Assembly: GCF_028009165.1 (NCBI RefSeq) | Contig: NC_079241.1 | Location: 2,790,001-2,854,000, forward strand | Length of the DNA: 64,000 bases | From: Akanthomyces muscarius | Lineage: Eukaryota > Ascomycota > Sordariomycetes > Hypocreales > Cordycipitaceae | Direction of reading: 5' to 3' | Part shown: positions 12,367-22,318 of the stretch, in pieces | How the letters are laid out: the number at the start of each line of letters is the position of its first letter | Numbering within the stretch: the first letter of the stretch is position 1 | Made by a program: the position numbers and the translations under genes | The notes under the pieces: generated by a model | The model's database searches: none | What the model saw: only the letters and a program-made list of their open reading frames with translations | Told to the model about the DNA's origin: nothing

Positions 12367-13364
12367 ATGGCCTCCACGATAGAGTCGCTCAAGGTACGCG
12401 CGCAGACCAGCCCCTGCCAGAGACGGATGATTTTCCCGCATCGTGCACCGAGAAAACAACCCAATTGACATTGACACTCCCTTGCAAACAGGCCGTCCTC
12501 GAGCAAATCGTCGTCGATCCCCGATACCATGACCTCCTCTCCCTCGTCAAGACGGCGCGCAACGGTGCCGTCTACGGCGCCAAGGTCCGCTTCCCCCATG
12601 CGCTTGTGTAAGTCCCAATCTCCTCGCACCCCCGTGCCGCTCGTAACCCTTGTGCTAACGCCGCCGCCCGCAGCATGGTCTTTCTCTTCAGATCCGGAAC
12701 GTGAGTCGCGACGATATACCGAAACGAATCCTGGAAAAAAGGAATACTGACGGGAAAATAATACAGCATCCAGCAAAAGTGCCAGCTCGTCTTCCGCGCG
12801 ACAAAGAAGCACGCCTCCAACCTCGCGCGCTTCGCCACCATCTACAAGCTCGCCATGCTGGCGCTGAAATACTACGGCCCCACGCCCGGCAAAGAGGGTG
12901 CGCAGACTCCCCCAATTGCAGTTCCTTTGTTTCAGACCTCTCATGAAAAAAGGCCAAGCGCTAACACCCTTTCCCCCCCCACAGGCCCCTACGACTCCTT
13001 CTTCGCCGGCCTCCTCGGCGGCTACATGGTCTTTGGCCAGCGCTCCCCGCGCACCGGCAAGATCTCGAGCGTCAGCCAGCAAATCGTCATCTACATCTTT
13101 GCCCGCGTCTGCCTCGGCCTCGCCAAGGTTGCCGTCAAGCCCGGCGCCACCCCGCTCCCCTGGGTCTCGGACGAGCCGCTGCGCGCCGCCATCACCTACT
13201 ACGCGTGGCCGGCGTTTGCGGGCCTCTCCTGGGGCGCCGTCATGCTGCTCTTCAAGTACCACCCCGACGAGCTGCAGAGCAGCCTGCGCAGCAGCATGAC
13301 GTACATTTACAAGGACTGCAACAGCTGGGACTCGCTGCGGACGCTGGTGTGGCATAACAAATAG
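12367..13364 (+). CDS. Peroxisomal membrane protein 4 family (Pmp24/PXMP4)
   Basis: Five exons (12367-12393, 12492-12607, 12674-12700, 12767-12897, 12985-13364) encode 226 residues. All junctions are GT-AG and the frame closes throughout. Two exons are only 27 nt long (exons 1 and 3). The sequence resembles the Pmp24/PXMP4 branch of the Tim17/Tim22/Tim23/Pmp24 superfamily: a short N-terminus (VVDPRYHDLLSLVKTARNG), a hydrophobic hairpin through ALVMVFLFRSG, a Gly-rich membrane segment (FFAGLLGGYMVFG) and further spans (QQIVIYIFARVCLGLAK, AWPAFAGLSWGAVMLLF). The length fits the family (~210-230). The protein should be an integral membrane protein of peroxisomes; its exact function is not established even in well-studied species. 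The ATG at 12367 is in a good context and gives the usual MASTIESL-type start. Confidence 0.9.
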
Positions 13365-14208
13365 ATTGGCAGCGAAGTTGGCGGAAAGTGACTGTCAGGT
13401 GACGTCATCTCCATGTATATACATGTCAGCTCTGTCTGGTCCCTTTTCACTGGTTTTGGCGTTGATAGAGACTCTGGTCATTTTTTTTCTTCTTTTTGTC
13501 ATGGAAAGACTTTTATACTGGCATTATGCATGAGGACAAGAAAGAACTTTATATACCCGGCTTACATGCAGCTGCTGCGACAACAGAGTGTTGTCAAATC
13601 TGACGTATTAATCTGTGAGCTGTTGTTAATGGTGCCGGCCGATATGAGACACGGCTCGTATACCTGGGATCTGCATTTCGATGCCCCATACTAGCCCTCA
13701 GCCTTGCCGGACGACGACGCGACGCTTTTCTCGCGACACAAAGGTCACCACTGGTGCGGGGTGACCAGGCTGGGAGCCGGATTGCCATCAACTGCTTTCT
13801 GTACATCAGAAAGGGAAAGAAAAAAAAAGGTTACAGATGAGAGTAGCAGAGTAAACAGGATCAGCCAGAATCGTACATAATATAGAACAAAAGATCTGGT
13901 CCATGAATCTCATGCTCCGTACGACGTGTCTCTCACACCTGCAAGAGCAGGCGTCTTTGTTTCGTCATGCACATGGGTACGTCTTCCAGCTCCTCCTCCT
14001 CCCGCTCTGTCACCGAAAATTGGTGACTGATTGAGGATGTCTTGTTTCCAGGCAATGGTACTCGCCACCACTCGAGTGCATATATACTCCCCTTGCTACC
14101 CCGCCATTTCTCATTCAGCTTGATTTCATCTACACCCGAATTGCTTGACAGCAGTAGCCACCTCTTTTACGATTAATTCTTCTGCTTCCCGTTGCGAATC
14201 CCATCACC
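13365..14208. other. Intergenic and promoter of the PTH11-like gene
   Basis: No gene seen. The right-hand part holds a TATA-like element (14081-14086) and a pyrimidine-rich leader running into the ATG at 14209. Confidence 0.6.
14081..14086 (+). promoter_or_regulatory. TATA-like element upstream of PTH11-like gene
   Basis: TATATA 123 nt before the start codon, in the stretch GCATATATACTCCCC. Position and sequence suit a core promoter, but no transcription start is known. Confidence 0.4.
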
Positions 14209-15581
14209 ATGCAAAACGTCATGGAGATTATCCACCTGCCCAAGACGCACCTGGGCGAGGGCAGCGCCGTGAGCCTCGTCGCGCTCGGCTCCGTCCTCCT
14301 CGTGCTGAGCACGCAGGCGGTGGCGCTGCGCTTCTGGGCGCGAAAACGCACCGCCGCCCAGCTTCTGCTCGACGACTGGCTGAGCCTCCCAGCATGGGTG
14401 TGTAACTGGTCAGAAGCTCAATCTCCATCTAGATTACTAGCTAATATGTATGCGTGTCGCAGATGACCTTTGTGGCTGCGACGTCTCTCGTCTTCTTCTG
14501 TAAGGGAACCATAGTTTGAACGCGCCGAAAGAAGAAAGATGAGCATGATTGAGGCTAATCATCATCAACAGGCGTCGGTGTTCATGGGCTAGGATACCCA
14601 AAGATGGTGCTCATTCCCGAGGTGCCTTCGCGCATGACAAAGGCTGTCGCACAGGTTCGCATCTCCCCATTCCCCCAACAACTGCAAACAACCCTACATC
14701 TTCTTCTCAGCGCTCTTACACACACCAGTCTACCATTGCCATAAACTGTCTCTCCATTCTCTGCTTCGGCATCACCAAGGCCAGCGCGCTGCTCTTCTAC
14801 CTGCGCCTCTTCTGCGTCGACGGCAAGCACCCGACCCTCCGCAAGGTCATCCTCGTCGCCCTGCCGGTGGTCACCGTGTGGACGCTCGTGTTCGAGCTCA
14901 TGACCATCTTCCAGTGCGGCACCCACTTTAGCGCGCCGTGGGACGGCACGAAGCTCAAGTACTGCACCTGGTCGTACCCGTCGATTCAGGGCGTGGCCGT
15001 GTCCAACGTGCTGCTGGACCTGTTTGTGGTGGCGCTCCCGATTTATCCGGTACGTGTGGTTCCAGTCCGATCGCGCAAGCTTGATTCGACTGTACTCATC
15101 CGTTTCTGTGCAGATTACGAAACTGGCGACCTCGCAAAAGAGCAAAATTGCTATTGCTGGCGTCTTCCTCATTGCTTTGGTGTAAGTGGACCATGATCTG
15201 CCTCGACGAGCACTAGACTAACAACTGCAGTGGCGTCGCCGCATCGATCGCGCGCCTTGCCATTGTAGAGCACATCATTAAAAGTATGTACACTGAGTTG
15301 GACAGTCTTGGAACAATATGCTAACGAATATTTAGTCGGTCGCGCGGTGGTAAACGAAGATATGGAGTGTAAGCAATGTCTATTCCCATGAAAATGCAAA
15401 TCTAAACCTAACACGGTATTGAATTGTTATAGATTACATGTCCAAAGCAGTCTTCTACTTTGTCCTCGAGACCGGCGTCACCGTCACCGTCTTGAACCTG
15501 CCTCCGATCTGGACAGCCCTCGGCAGAGACGCCCGCCTCTTGAGCAACTTTGCGAACCTCGAAGACGATGAAAGCAATTAA
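14209..15581 (+). CDS. PTH11-like / SAT4-type seven-helix membrane receptor
   Basis: Eight exons (14209-14397, 14463-14499, 14572-14654, 14729-15049, 15114-15181, 15231-15283, 15336-15368, 15433-15581) join into one frame of 310 residues. Seven hydrophobic segments are visible: VALGSVLLVLSTQAVALRF, MTFVAATSLVFFCVG, INCLSILCFGITKASALLF, VILVALPVVTVWTLVFEL, VAVSNVLLDLFVVALPIY, IAIAGVFLIALVGVAA and AVFYFVLETGVTVTVLNL. The DDW motif after helix 1 is characteristic of the fungal rhodopsin-domain (SAT4/PTH11) family, plasma-membrane proteins proposed to sense surface or host cues. No N-terminal CFEM cysteine domain is present, so it belongs to the short CFEM-less class. Seven introns in under 1.4 kb is dense for this window. 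The ligand and signalling partner are unknown. It ends 66 bp before the convergent small gene at 15648. Confidence 0.9.
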
Positions 15582-15647
15582 AAAGTCCCAGTAAAACGCC
15601 TTCAATCCCGTCGCTTATTTCAATGATGAAAGCAAGTTGGTGCGAAT

Positions 15648-15932
15648 TTATCGCTTCTCGTCCCAGTTCTGTCGGGGCGGGTAGGCCTGGTGTTGGTGCT
15701 GCTCATACGCAGGCGGCCCTGGGTGGTAGTGCTGCTGCTGCTGAGGCGAAGCATAGTAAGCCTGCTGTGGTGGCGGTGGAGGAGGATAGTAGTATTGCTG
15801 CTGCGCGTGCTGCGGTGGGTAGGGCTCAGGAGCGGCTTGACGGGTCTGCTGCTCGCCGTCGCGCTTCTTGTTGAATTCGCGGGCGACGCCGTAGACGGTG
15901 CCGCCCAGGATGAGCTTCTTGACAAGACCCAT
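15648..15932 (-). CDS. Small Tyr/Gln/Pro-rich protein with conserved-looking N-terminus
   Basis: Single exon of 94 residues. The first ~22 residues (MGLVKKLILGGTVYGVAREF) form a basic, amphipathic or short hydrophobic segment. The rest is low-complexity, with PPQHAQQQYYYPPPPPPQQ and similar Tyr/Gln/His/Pro runs, ending NWDEKR. I do not recognise a named family. The compositional split suggests a membrane- or surface-associating N-terminus and a disordered tail that could phase-separate or bind WW/SH3-type partners, which is inference. The strong ATG, the intact frame and the pyrimidine-rich leader support a real gene. It is convergent with the PTH11-like gene and divergent from CSN4 across a 605-bp shared upstream region. 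Confidence 0.7.
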   Translation of the reverse strand: MGLVKKLILGGTVYGVAREFNKKRDGEQQTRQAAPEPYPPQHAQQQYYYPPPPPPQQAYYASPQQQQHYHPGPPAYEQHQHQAYPPRQNWDEKR

Positions 15933-16537
15933 TGTGGATGTATGTGGTGGGTGGGAAACGGTCGGCTTAGGAGTGGAAAGAAGATTCTCCAGGATAGCAA
16001 ATTGTAATAGGATTGATTGAAGTGATGATTTTGTTTATTTTGTGAAAAGACTGCCAACTTGATGGGATTTATATACGTAGTCGGTGGTGATCTGCACTGA
16101 TACTGGCGCTTACATGTTTGCGTAGGTTGGCTGCGCCTCTGTAGGCTGAGCACGGGAACGATAGCGAGAGCGATAGCGAGACCGAGACCGAGGCCGAGCC
16201 CGAGGTATGTATACCACCGTGTGACGATTGCCATGACCGACCCCGACCCCGAGCTTCGACGCTTCCGCTTACATCCGAAGATGACGATGAACATTGAGTT
16301 TTCTTTTAATTGGGTATAATTGGGTCTGGAAAATCTTTGGAGAGTTGCTGCTATTTTTTCTTTCAGTTTTATCGTCAGACATGTACCATGCTTCCACCAT
16401 GGTGTATGCGTTTGCACGCTTGTTAGGCCGTCGTTGCCTGCTGTGACACCCCGCCCCCACTACAGCAAGCTCCAGCTCCAACCTCCATCTCAACTTCATC
16501 ACCAAGCACCACGAGACCACCACTTCAAACCGCAGCC
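15933..16537. other. Shared divergent upstream region (small protein / CSN4)
   Basis: A 605-bp interval between two divergent start codons. It contains an imperfect CGAGAC-type hexamer array (16159-16204). A TTATATA-like stretch near 16068-16075 could serve the minus-strand gene. No coding region is supported. Confidence 0.6.
16159..16204. repeat. Hexamer array (CGATAG/CGAGAC units)
   Basis: Seven and two-thirds consecutive hexamers, each starting CGA (CGATAG, CGAGAG, CGATAG, CGAGAC, CGAGAC, CGAGGC, CGAGCC, CGAG). It lies in the divergent promoter interval. Confidence 0.85.
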
Positions 16538-17850
16538 ATGGCACCCAGTCCCAAGGTCGCCGAGGCCATTGCCCGCGCCGAGGGCAGCGCTGGCGAAAAG
16601 GCGCCCCTCTACGAGTCCCTCCTCGCCGACATCAAGACGCTCTCGGCGCCCGCCACCGCCGTCGACGACCTCAACGCCGTCGCCGACTCCTTCTTCCGCC
16701 AGGCCCTCGGCGTCGTGTCCACGCGGGCCGTGCTCGCCGCCTTTGTCGCGACGCTCAAGACGCTGCAGAACCCGGACCTCTGCATCGAGGTCGGCGCGCA
16801 CACGCTCTCGCTGCTCGCCGCGCAGCCCTCGTCCTTTTCCGACGCCGCCGCCGACCTGGGCGAGCTCGTCGCCGCCGCCCACGAGAACAACGAGGACTTT
16901 CTCGACGCGGCCAAGGCGCTGGCCGAGATTCCGCTGGATAACTCCCAGCGCAAGGTCGGCGACGCGGACCGCGCCAAGATCTGGATCCGCATCGTCCGCA
17001 ACTACCTCGAGGTCGAGGACTCGCTCGCCGCGGAAATGTATCTCAACAAGCTCAAGAACATTATGCACACGATCCAAGACCCGGATCTCACGCTGCACTT
17101 TAAGCTGTCTCAGGCCCGCATTCAAGATGCGAAGCGCGACTTTCTCGGCGCCGCCGGACGCTACCACGAAATTAGCTTCTCGCCGGCCATTGCCGAGGAG
17201 GAGCGCCTGCACACGCTCAGCATGGCCATCAAGTGCGCCATCCTGGCCCCGGCCGGGCCCATGCGCAGCCGTTCGCTCGGCCGGCTCTACAAGGACGACC
17301 GCGCGCCGCAGCTCGCCGAGTTTGGCATCCTGGAGAAGATGTTCCTCGACCGCCTGCTCGCGCCCGCCGAGGTGAGCAAGTTTGCCGAGGGCCTGCAGCC
17401 GCACCAGCTGGCGACGACGTCGGACGGGTCCACGGTGCTGGCCAAGGCTGTCGTCGAGCACAACCTGCTCGGCGCGTCGCGCCTCTACGACAACATCCGC
17501 TTCGAGGCGCTCGGCAGCCTGCTCGGGCTCGACGCCGACAAGGCCGAGCAGACGACGGCGCGCATGATTGAGCAGGGCCGCCTCGTCGGCCGCATGGACC
17601 AGCTCCAGGGCGTCGTCTGGTTCGAGGGCGGCGAGGCCTCGGGCGAAAAGGGCAGCGGCCACGCCAGGGAGACGGTCGGCAAGCAGACGCGCAAGTGGGA
17701 CGCCAACGTCGAGAGCCTCGCGCAGCAGGTGGAACAGGTGACCAACTCGCTGCAAAAGGAGTTTCCGGTGTGTACTGTGCGACTACAAATGGCGTGTTTG
17801 GCGATGCTAACTCGAAATAGGACTTTGTTGCCACTCACCTGGCAGTTTAA
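16538..17850 (+). CDS. csn4: COP9 signalosome subunit 4
   Basis: Two exons, 16538-17767 and 17821-17850, encode 419 residues. The 53-nt intron has GTGTGT/TAG ends, and the last exon contributes only DFVATHLAV. CSN4 is a PCI-domain scaffold of the COP9 signalosome, which removes Nedd8 from cullins in nucleus and cytoplasm and controls development and secondary metabolism in filamentous fungi. Supporting sequence includes the helical-repeat segment KIWIRIVRNYLEVEDSLAAE, the following stretch through YHEISFSPAIAEEERLHTLS, and a C-terminal PCI-type winged helix (YDNIRFEALGSLLGLD, MIEQGRLVGRMDQLQGVVWF). The length matches the family (~400-420). Alternatives such as proteasome lid Rpn5 share the fold, but the EAL/LLGLD and MIEQGRL segments fit CSN4 better. 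It converges on the SGNH hydrolase gene, 196 bp away. Confidence 0.93.
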
Positions 17851-18046
17851 CACAGGCATCATCTAGGACTGGGGAACGGCGTTTATTTTGGCCCATTAGC
17901 AAGCATAGCATACGGCGGCGCTGACCTGCCATGTTTTATCCCACAGATGGAGAGAAAAACAAATGGGAGGCATATATGGCGTATTGTATTATTAATTCAT
18001 GAATAAAGAAAAACAAAGCTGGCTTTTATATACATCACACAAGACT

Positions 18047-18927
18047 TTAATCCAAATCGTCCCTGCGTACCACCACGTATCCTTTACTAATATGCTTTGG
18101 GTGCTCCTCCTCCTCCTCCAACTTTGCCGCATCACCCACGATAAACGGGACGAGCGCGTCGGCAATATGGTTGCCCATCCACTCGTAGCCCTCCTCGGAG
18201 AGGTGCACGCCGTCGTCCCAGTAGACGTCGCGCTGGCCGTCGTCGAGGGACCTGTACGGAATCTTTCCGTGCAGGTCAAAGGTGTGGCTGCGGGCGGATT
18301 CATCAGATGACGGCTGCAGAGTGGCCAGTTGAGAGACGGTGAGCTTACTAGTTTTCGGCCTTGAAGCCGAGGATGCGCGCGTTGAGGTCTTTGCGCTTCG
18401 CGTCGACGTGCGGCAGGTTGCCGTGCGTCTCGGGCACGGTGAGGGCGAGGACGCGGCAGCGCCGCGAGAGGGCGAGCTGCCAGATGCTTTGCAGCGACTT
18501 GAACGTGTCGTCGACGCGGCAGCCCATTGCGATATCACTGCTCCTTATCAGCACCTCCGTCTCAGCAGAGATGTCGGGGCGAAGTTGCTTACTTTGTGCC
18601 GCCTAGCGTAATGACCCAGTCAAAGGGTCTCGAAGTTACTGCGCGCAGTCAGCATTATATTCCATCTCGTATATATATAAATATATATATCATGTTTGCT
18701 GCTGTGCACGCACTCTGCTGGGTGAAGCGCTCCCGAAAGCGCGGAAAGGCCGCCACGTCACCCGGCACGCCGCTCGTGCGCATCTCGAGCTTGGTGCCTT
18801 CGGGCAGTATCTCCCGCAGGCGCTGCGCCAGCTGCGTCGAGTATGGGCTTTCGCCCATGCCGAAGCTGTGGAAGCCCTGCGTGAGGGAGTCGCCGAAGCA
18901 GAGGATGCGCAGCGTCTTGCGCGGCAT
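18047..18927 (-). CDS. SGNH/GDSL-type hydrolase
   Basis: Four exons on the minus strand (18927-18714, 18638-18593, 18537-18349, 18287-18047) give 229 residues with exact frame closure. All four SGNH blocks are visible: FGDSLTQG with nucleophile S14, the SGVPGD glycine (G53), GGTND with N87, and DGVH with D175 and H178. The protein is therefore a probable esterase or lipase-like hydrolase; the substrate cannot be read from sequence. There is no signal peptide, so it is probably intracellular. I chose the ATG at 18927 because the SGNH fold starts immediately after it. An in-frame ATG at 19128 would add 67 residues rich in Arg/Lys/Ser, possibly a targeting extension, and cannot be excluded. Intron 1 contains an (AT)n-rich stretch (18671-18690). 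Confidence 0.9.
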
Positions 18928-19855
18928 GGTCCTTGGGATGAGGGATTGTCGGGCTTGCTCCTTCACAACGGATGTCCTATGCTTATCTGGAAAGCGCGTG
19001 CTATCGTACAATGACAGAGTAACGAGGCGATTATTGGCTGGCTGAGATGGAGAGCGGAAAGGTGCGGGTGGTAAAAAGAGCTTCTCGTATTTCAGCACGG
19101 CGGCTGCCTGGCGCTTCACGGTCGTCATGGCGGGGGAGGGGCGCGCTGGCGAATGTTGTCACTGCAACAAAAGGTTGTGCGGGCGCAGCATCAAAGTCAA
19201 GAAAACGTTATATTGGGTGTGGAATTGAAAATCCTCGCGCGATTTGATGTCTTGCAGAGCACTTCAGAGGTCTTTGAAAACTTGTTTTAACACAGCACCA
19301 TAGGTGGTGTCACACGACTTCTCTGCGGAGGGGGTCGTCGTTCTATTGCCAACGCCACGCTCTCGGCAACTTAATATCGAGCAGCCGGGAAAAGAAGTGC
19401 AAAATTGGAGAAATGCATTTTCTTCTCTTCCAAAGATCTTTCGCTCACGGTAGAGACATAAGTCCGCTTGATGGTATAATTTGCCCACAGTGCCATTGAC
19501 AATCCTTCTACAGTAATATGAGATCAACGTCTAGAGTAAGTAAGAAACATAGTATAAATAGGACAGAGAAAGAAGTAAGAAAGGAGAAGAAATAGAGGGA
19601 ATAAGAAAAATAAGAAACAAAAGAACCTTTTTTTTTTTAAGTGAGCCTATTTTTACTTATGCTATCCGTTCAGTGTCTTGGTTCTATTAGAGCCGTGCCT
19701 TTCTCGGCCGAGTCAAATATTGCGAGACCATTCTGCACTGTACTTGTATATGACCTTACTTCAAGTCATACAGAGTGCCATGTACCACAAATTCTGACGA
19801 AGCCCCTCCTTTTCACTACCTTACAGTGTACATCGAGCGACGCTTTTTCCCGTAC

Positions 19856-20017
19856 TCAGCAGGACATTTGCCTCCACCGACGTCTTCCGCGAGCGTTTAC
19901 ATCATGTTGAGAACCACCAACCATGTATTCCGAAATAATCGGCTCAATGCCAGCAGCATACCCAGCAGCCTCCACTGCGGCAGTACCATTGTCATCAGCA
20001 AGGCTGGCTAGATTCAT
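19856..20017 (-). pseudogene. Protein-like fragment (RTPLMNLASLADDNGT)
   Basis: An open minus-strand frame of 53 codons from an ATG, extending upstream without a stop for another ~40 nt. It reads RTPLMNLASLADDNGT, then AAVEAAGYAAGIEPIISEYM. The composition looks like real protein, and the RTPL and DVNARG segments faintly recall ankyrin repeats, although the spacing does not fit one. No partner exon was found. It is probably a gene relic. Confidence 0.3.
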
Positions 20018-20449
20018 GAGCGGAGTGCGATCTAGAGCTTTGTGGCTGGCTGGCTAGTCCAATGTCATCGCAGCTCCAAGGGAGGGCGGTATCAGGATAG
20101 GGTAGCCGTTAGGGTTCGCGGATTCGGTGCTACCCGGGGTTTTTCTTTACACTGCTTATTCGATAGACTGGCAAACCTGTTCTGCCCGATGAAAATCCCG
20201 ATCTAAGGTGCTGCCGTGACTTAACACTTCTCTTCTGAAGAGATTCCACGGGTAAATGCTTGCCATTGCTGTAAAGTTGGCCCCTTCCGGCCACTCCTCT
20301 GTCGTTTCTGAATCCTATAGTCGGCGTTACCTTCGTCTTCTACGGTTTTTCCATCTTCAGACCCCACTCTTCAAACAAACGTTCATAGGTACTTTGTCTG
20401 CAAATCGGATTAGTAGACCTATGCACGGATATTATCAACTCAACCTACC

Positions 20450-20943
20450 TAGATGCGAGGAAAGATGCGAGTAAGGATACGAGGAAAGCTACAAGGAAAG
20501 ATACGACTAAGTATGCCAGGAAGGGGGCCAGGAAGAGGGCCAGAAGGGGGCCAGAAAAGATGCCAAAAAGATGCCAGAAAAGGCGCTAGAGAAAAAGAGA
20601 AAAGATGTGAGGAAAGATGCGAGTAAGGATGCCAGGAAGGGGCCAGGAAGAGGGTCAGAAACGGTGCCAGAAAAGATGCCAAAAAGATGCCAGAAAAGGC
20701 GCTAGAGAAAAAGAGAAAAGATGTGAGGAAAGATGCGAGTAAGGCCAGGAAGAGGGCCAGAAAAGGTGCCAGAAAAGGTGCCAGAAAAGGCGCTAGAGAA
20801 AAAGAGAAAAGATGTGAGGGAAGATGCGAGTAAGGATGCCAGGAAGGGGGCCAGGAAGGGGGCCAGGAAGGGGGCCAGGAAGGGGGCCAGGAAGAGGGCC
20901 AGAAAAGATGCCAAAAAAGATGCCAAAAAGATGCCAGAAAATG
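20450..20943 (+). repeat. Compound purine-rich minisatellite
   Basis: About 490 bp built of GATGCGAGTAAG-, GCCAGGAAGGGG- and GCCAGAAAA-like units of 10-13 bp, arranged into larger blocks. The core AGAAAAAGAGAAAAGATGTGAG recurs at about 20589, 20704 and 20796, giving higher-order periods near 115 and 92 bp. The + strand is almost entirely A/G. Both strands are partly open in several frames (Lys/Arg/Ala/Gly on plus, Phe/Leu/Trp/Pro on minus), a by-product of the repeat and not evidence of a gene. Confidence 0.9.
20846..20886 (+). other. G-quadruplex motif inside minisatellite
   Basis: Four runs of five G (20846-20850, 20858-20862, 20870-20874, 20882-20886) are separated by identical 7-nt loops CCAGGAA. 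This satisfies the canonical G3+N1-7 rule. Confidence 0.75.
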
Positions 20944-21029
20944 TGTCACCGATGTTTGGCGCGCCACAGCGGTTGCCTTAAGCTAAGACACTTCCTACGT
21001 TAGCTGAACCCTCCGCCTACCGTCATTAG

Positions 21030-21236
21030 CTGTCGTTCCTCTCGAAGACGCCCCCCCCGTCAAATTTCCTGCAGCTCCCCTCCGACTTCAACTTCCAAGC
21101 ACAGCTGTCGGCTCTAAACACAGCTGCATCATGCATATCTCTCTCAGCTTTGGCAGCACTCGCAGGGTTTAGTTGTTGTGGGGTTTTAGCAGCCGTGACT
21201 CCCGATCAGCACTTTGCGAAAAGCAAGCGTGGACAA
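21030..21236 (+). pseudogene. Protein-like fragment with hydrophobic segment
   Basis: Sixty-nine codons are open between a TAG at 21027 and a TAA at 21237. The translation includes FNFQAQLSALNTAASC followed by a hydrophobic stretch (ISLSALAALAGFSCCGVLAAV). There is no ATG at the left end, and CATTAG just before it could be a relic splice acceptor. The family is unknown. Confidence 0.25.
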
Positions 21237-21396
21237 TAAAGACAACACTGTGATTGGACGAGCGGCTCAGAGACGACGGATTGAGAACCGTGATGCAGCA
21301 GCGCAGAAGAGAAAACAAGCCCTGCGACAGCTGACAGGGGTAGTTATTGGTCAAGCGAGCAGAGGGTATCCCGCCGCTTTCTCGCCATCCTTGTGA
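21214..21396 (+). pseudogene. Possible bZIP basic-region relic
   Basis: This open frame (60 codons, starting only at a TTG) contains QRRRIENRDAAAQKRKQ at about 21262-21312. The pattern N-x2-A-A-x3-R with flanking Arg/Lys matches the bZIP DNA-binding signature (invariant Asn and Arg eight apart). No leucine zipper follows before the stop, so it would be a broken remnant. Chance similarity of a basic stretch remains possible. Confidence 0.28.
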
Positions 21397-22195
21397 GATA
21401 CGATTGAGGCTGCTTGGTGTCCGGCAGGAAATCTCGCAACCCAAGGTTGTCTTGCCGAGATGTAAAATTTCTCAAGTGACGTGTACTTGCTTCGTGGTAG
21501 CCATGTCGCTCTCCCCAAACTGTATAAAGTCGTCCCCTGCGGCAACTAAATCGAAGTGCTTTCTTATCAAACTCCAAGGCAAGCTCTCTGAAATTGTGTT
21601 CTCTGTAACAAAATCCCCTGTTTCTCCAGGCAAGTCCTTCTCTCTGCCAGCTCGTGATGGCTTCTAGTGCCAACGCTTCCGTCGTTGCCCAATGCGGCTG
21701 TTCTCCCGAGTAAGAAATCGTGCCAAGATCGAAGAAAAAGCTCTACAAAAGCTTGTAGAAGAAAGCTGACATGGAGCGCTAGATGTTCGCAGCCGTGCTC
21801 CAGCGTCGAGACGCAAAACAGACTCCGCGCCGAACGACTTGATCTCATGCTGGCTGCCGCCGATACTAGCATTGTCGCCCTTCAGGCCAAGCAATCCCAT
21901 ATTCCGACGTGCAATCTACCCGAACAAAAGTCTGATGGGGCTGGAAAAGACTCTACAAAGAAGGCGAACGGCTCCGCCGCGAACGGCAACAACTAGATTA
22001 GATCTGAGAGTACAGTGCGCGAACTTTGATCGTGGTAACCTCAATCACCGCCCGAGTTTCAGACCCTTGAGCGACAAATTAGAGCGTTACTTAGGCAAAT
22101 AGTCCTGTCGGTAGACTAAATTACTTGTTGAATCCAATTGTGGCGTATTCGAACCATCTCAATGCACTTCACAACACGGAGTCTAGTTGCACTAC

Positions 22196-22318
22196 TTAGC
22201 TTACAGTCATAACGACCAACACAAGGATCACAATAGCAACAGCAATAGCGAGAGTAGAAGCAACAATATGAAGAATCCCGTCATATGATAGGGCACCTTT
22301 TACACTTAGATGTCTTTT
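22196..22318 (-). pseudogene. Relic ending in a transmembrane-like segment
   Basis: Forty minus-strand codons are open and end SYDGILHIVASTLAIAVAIV followed by ILVLVVMTVS and a stop: a clear hydrophobic helix close to a C-terminus. No start codon or upstream exon is recognisable. It may be the last exon of a degraded membrane protein gene. Confidence 0.25.

Noticed and set aside
16499..17755. 418-codon minus-strand frame opposite csn4
   Set aside because: Antisense shadow created by high third-position GC; no domain, and the plus strand is an evident CSN4.
20449..20967. 172-codon minus-strand frame rich in Trp, Pro, Phe and Leu
   Set aside because: Translation of a minisatellite; the repeat alone explains the open frame.
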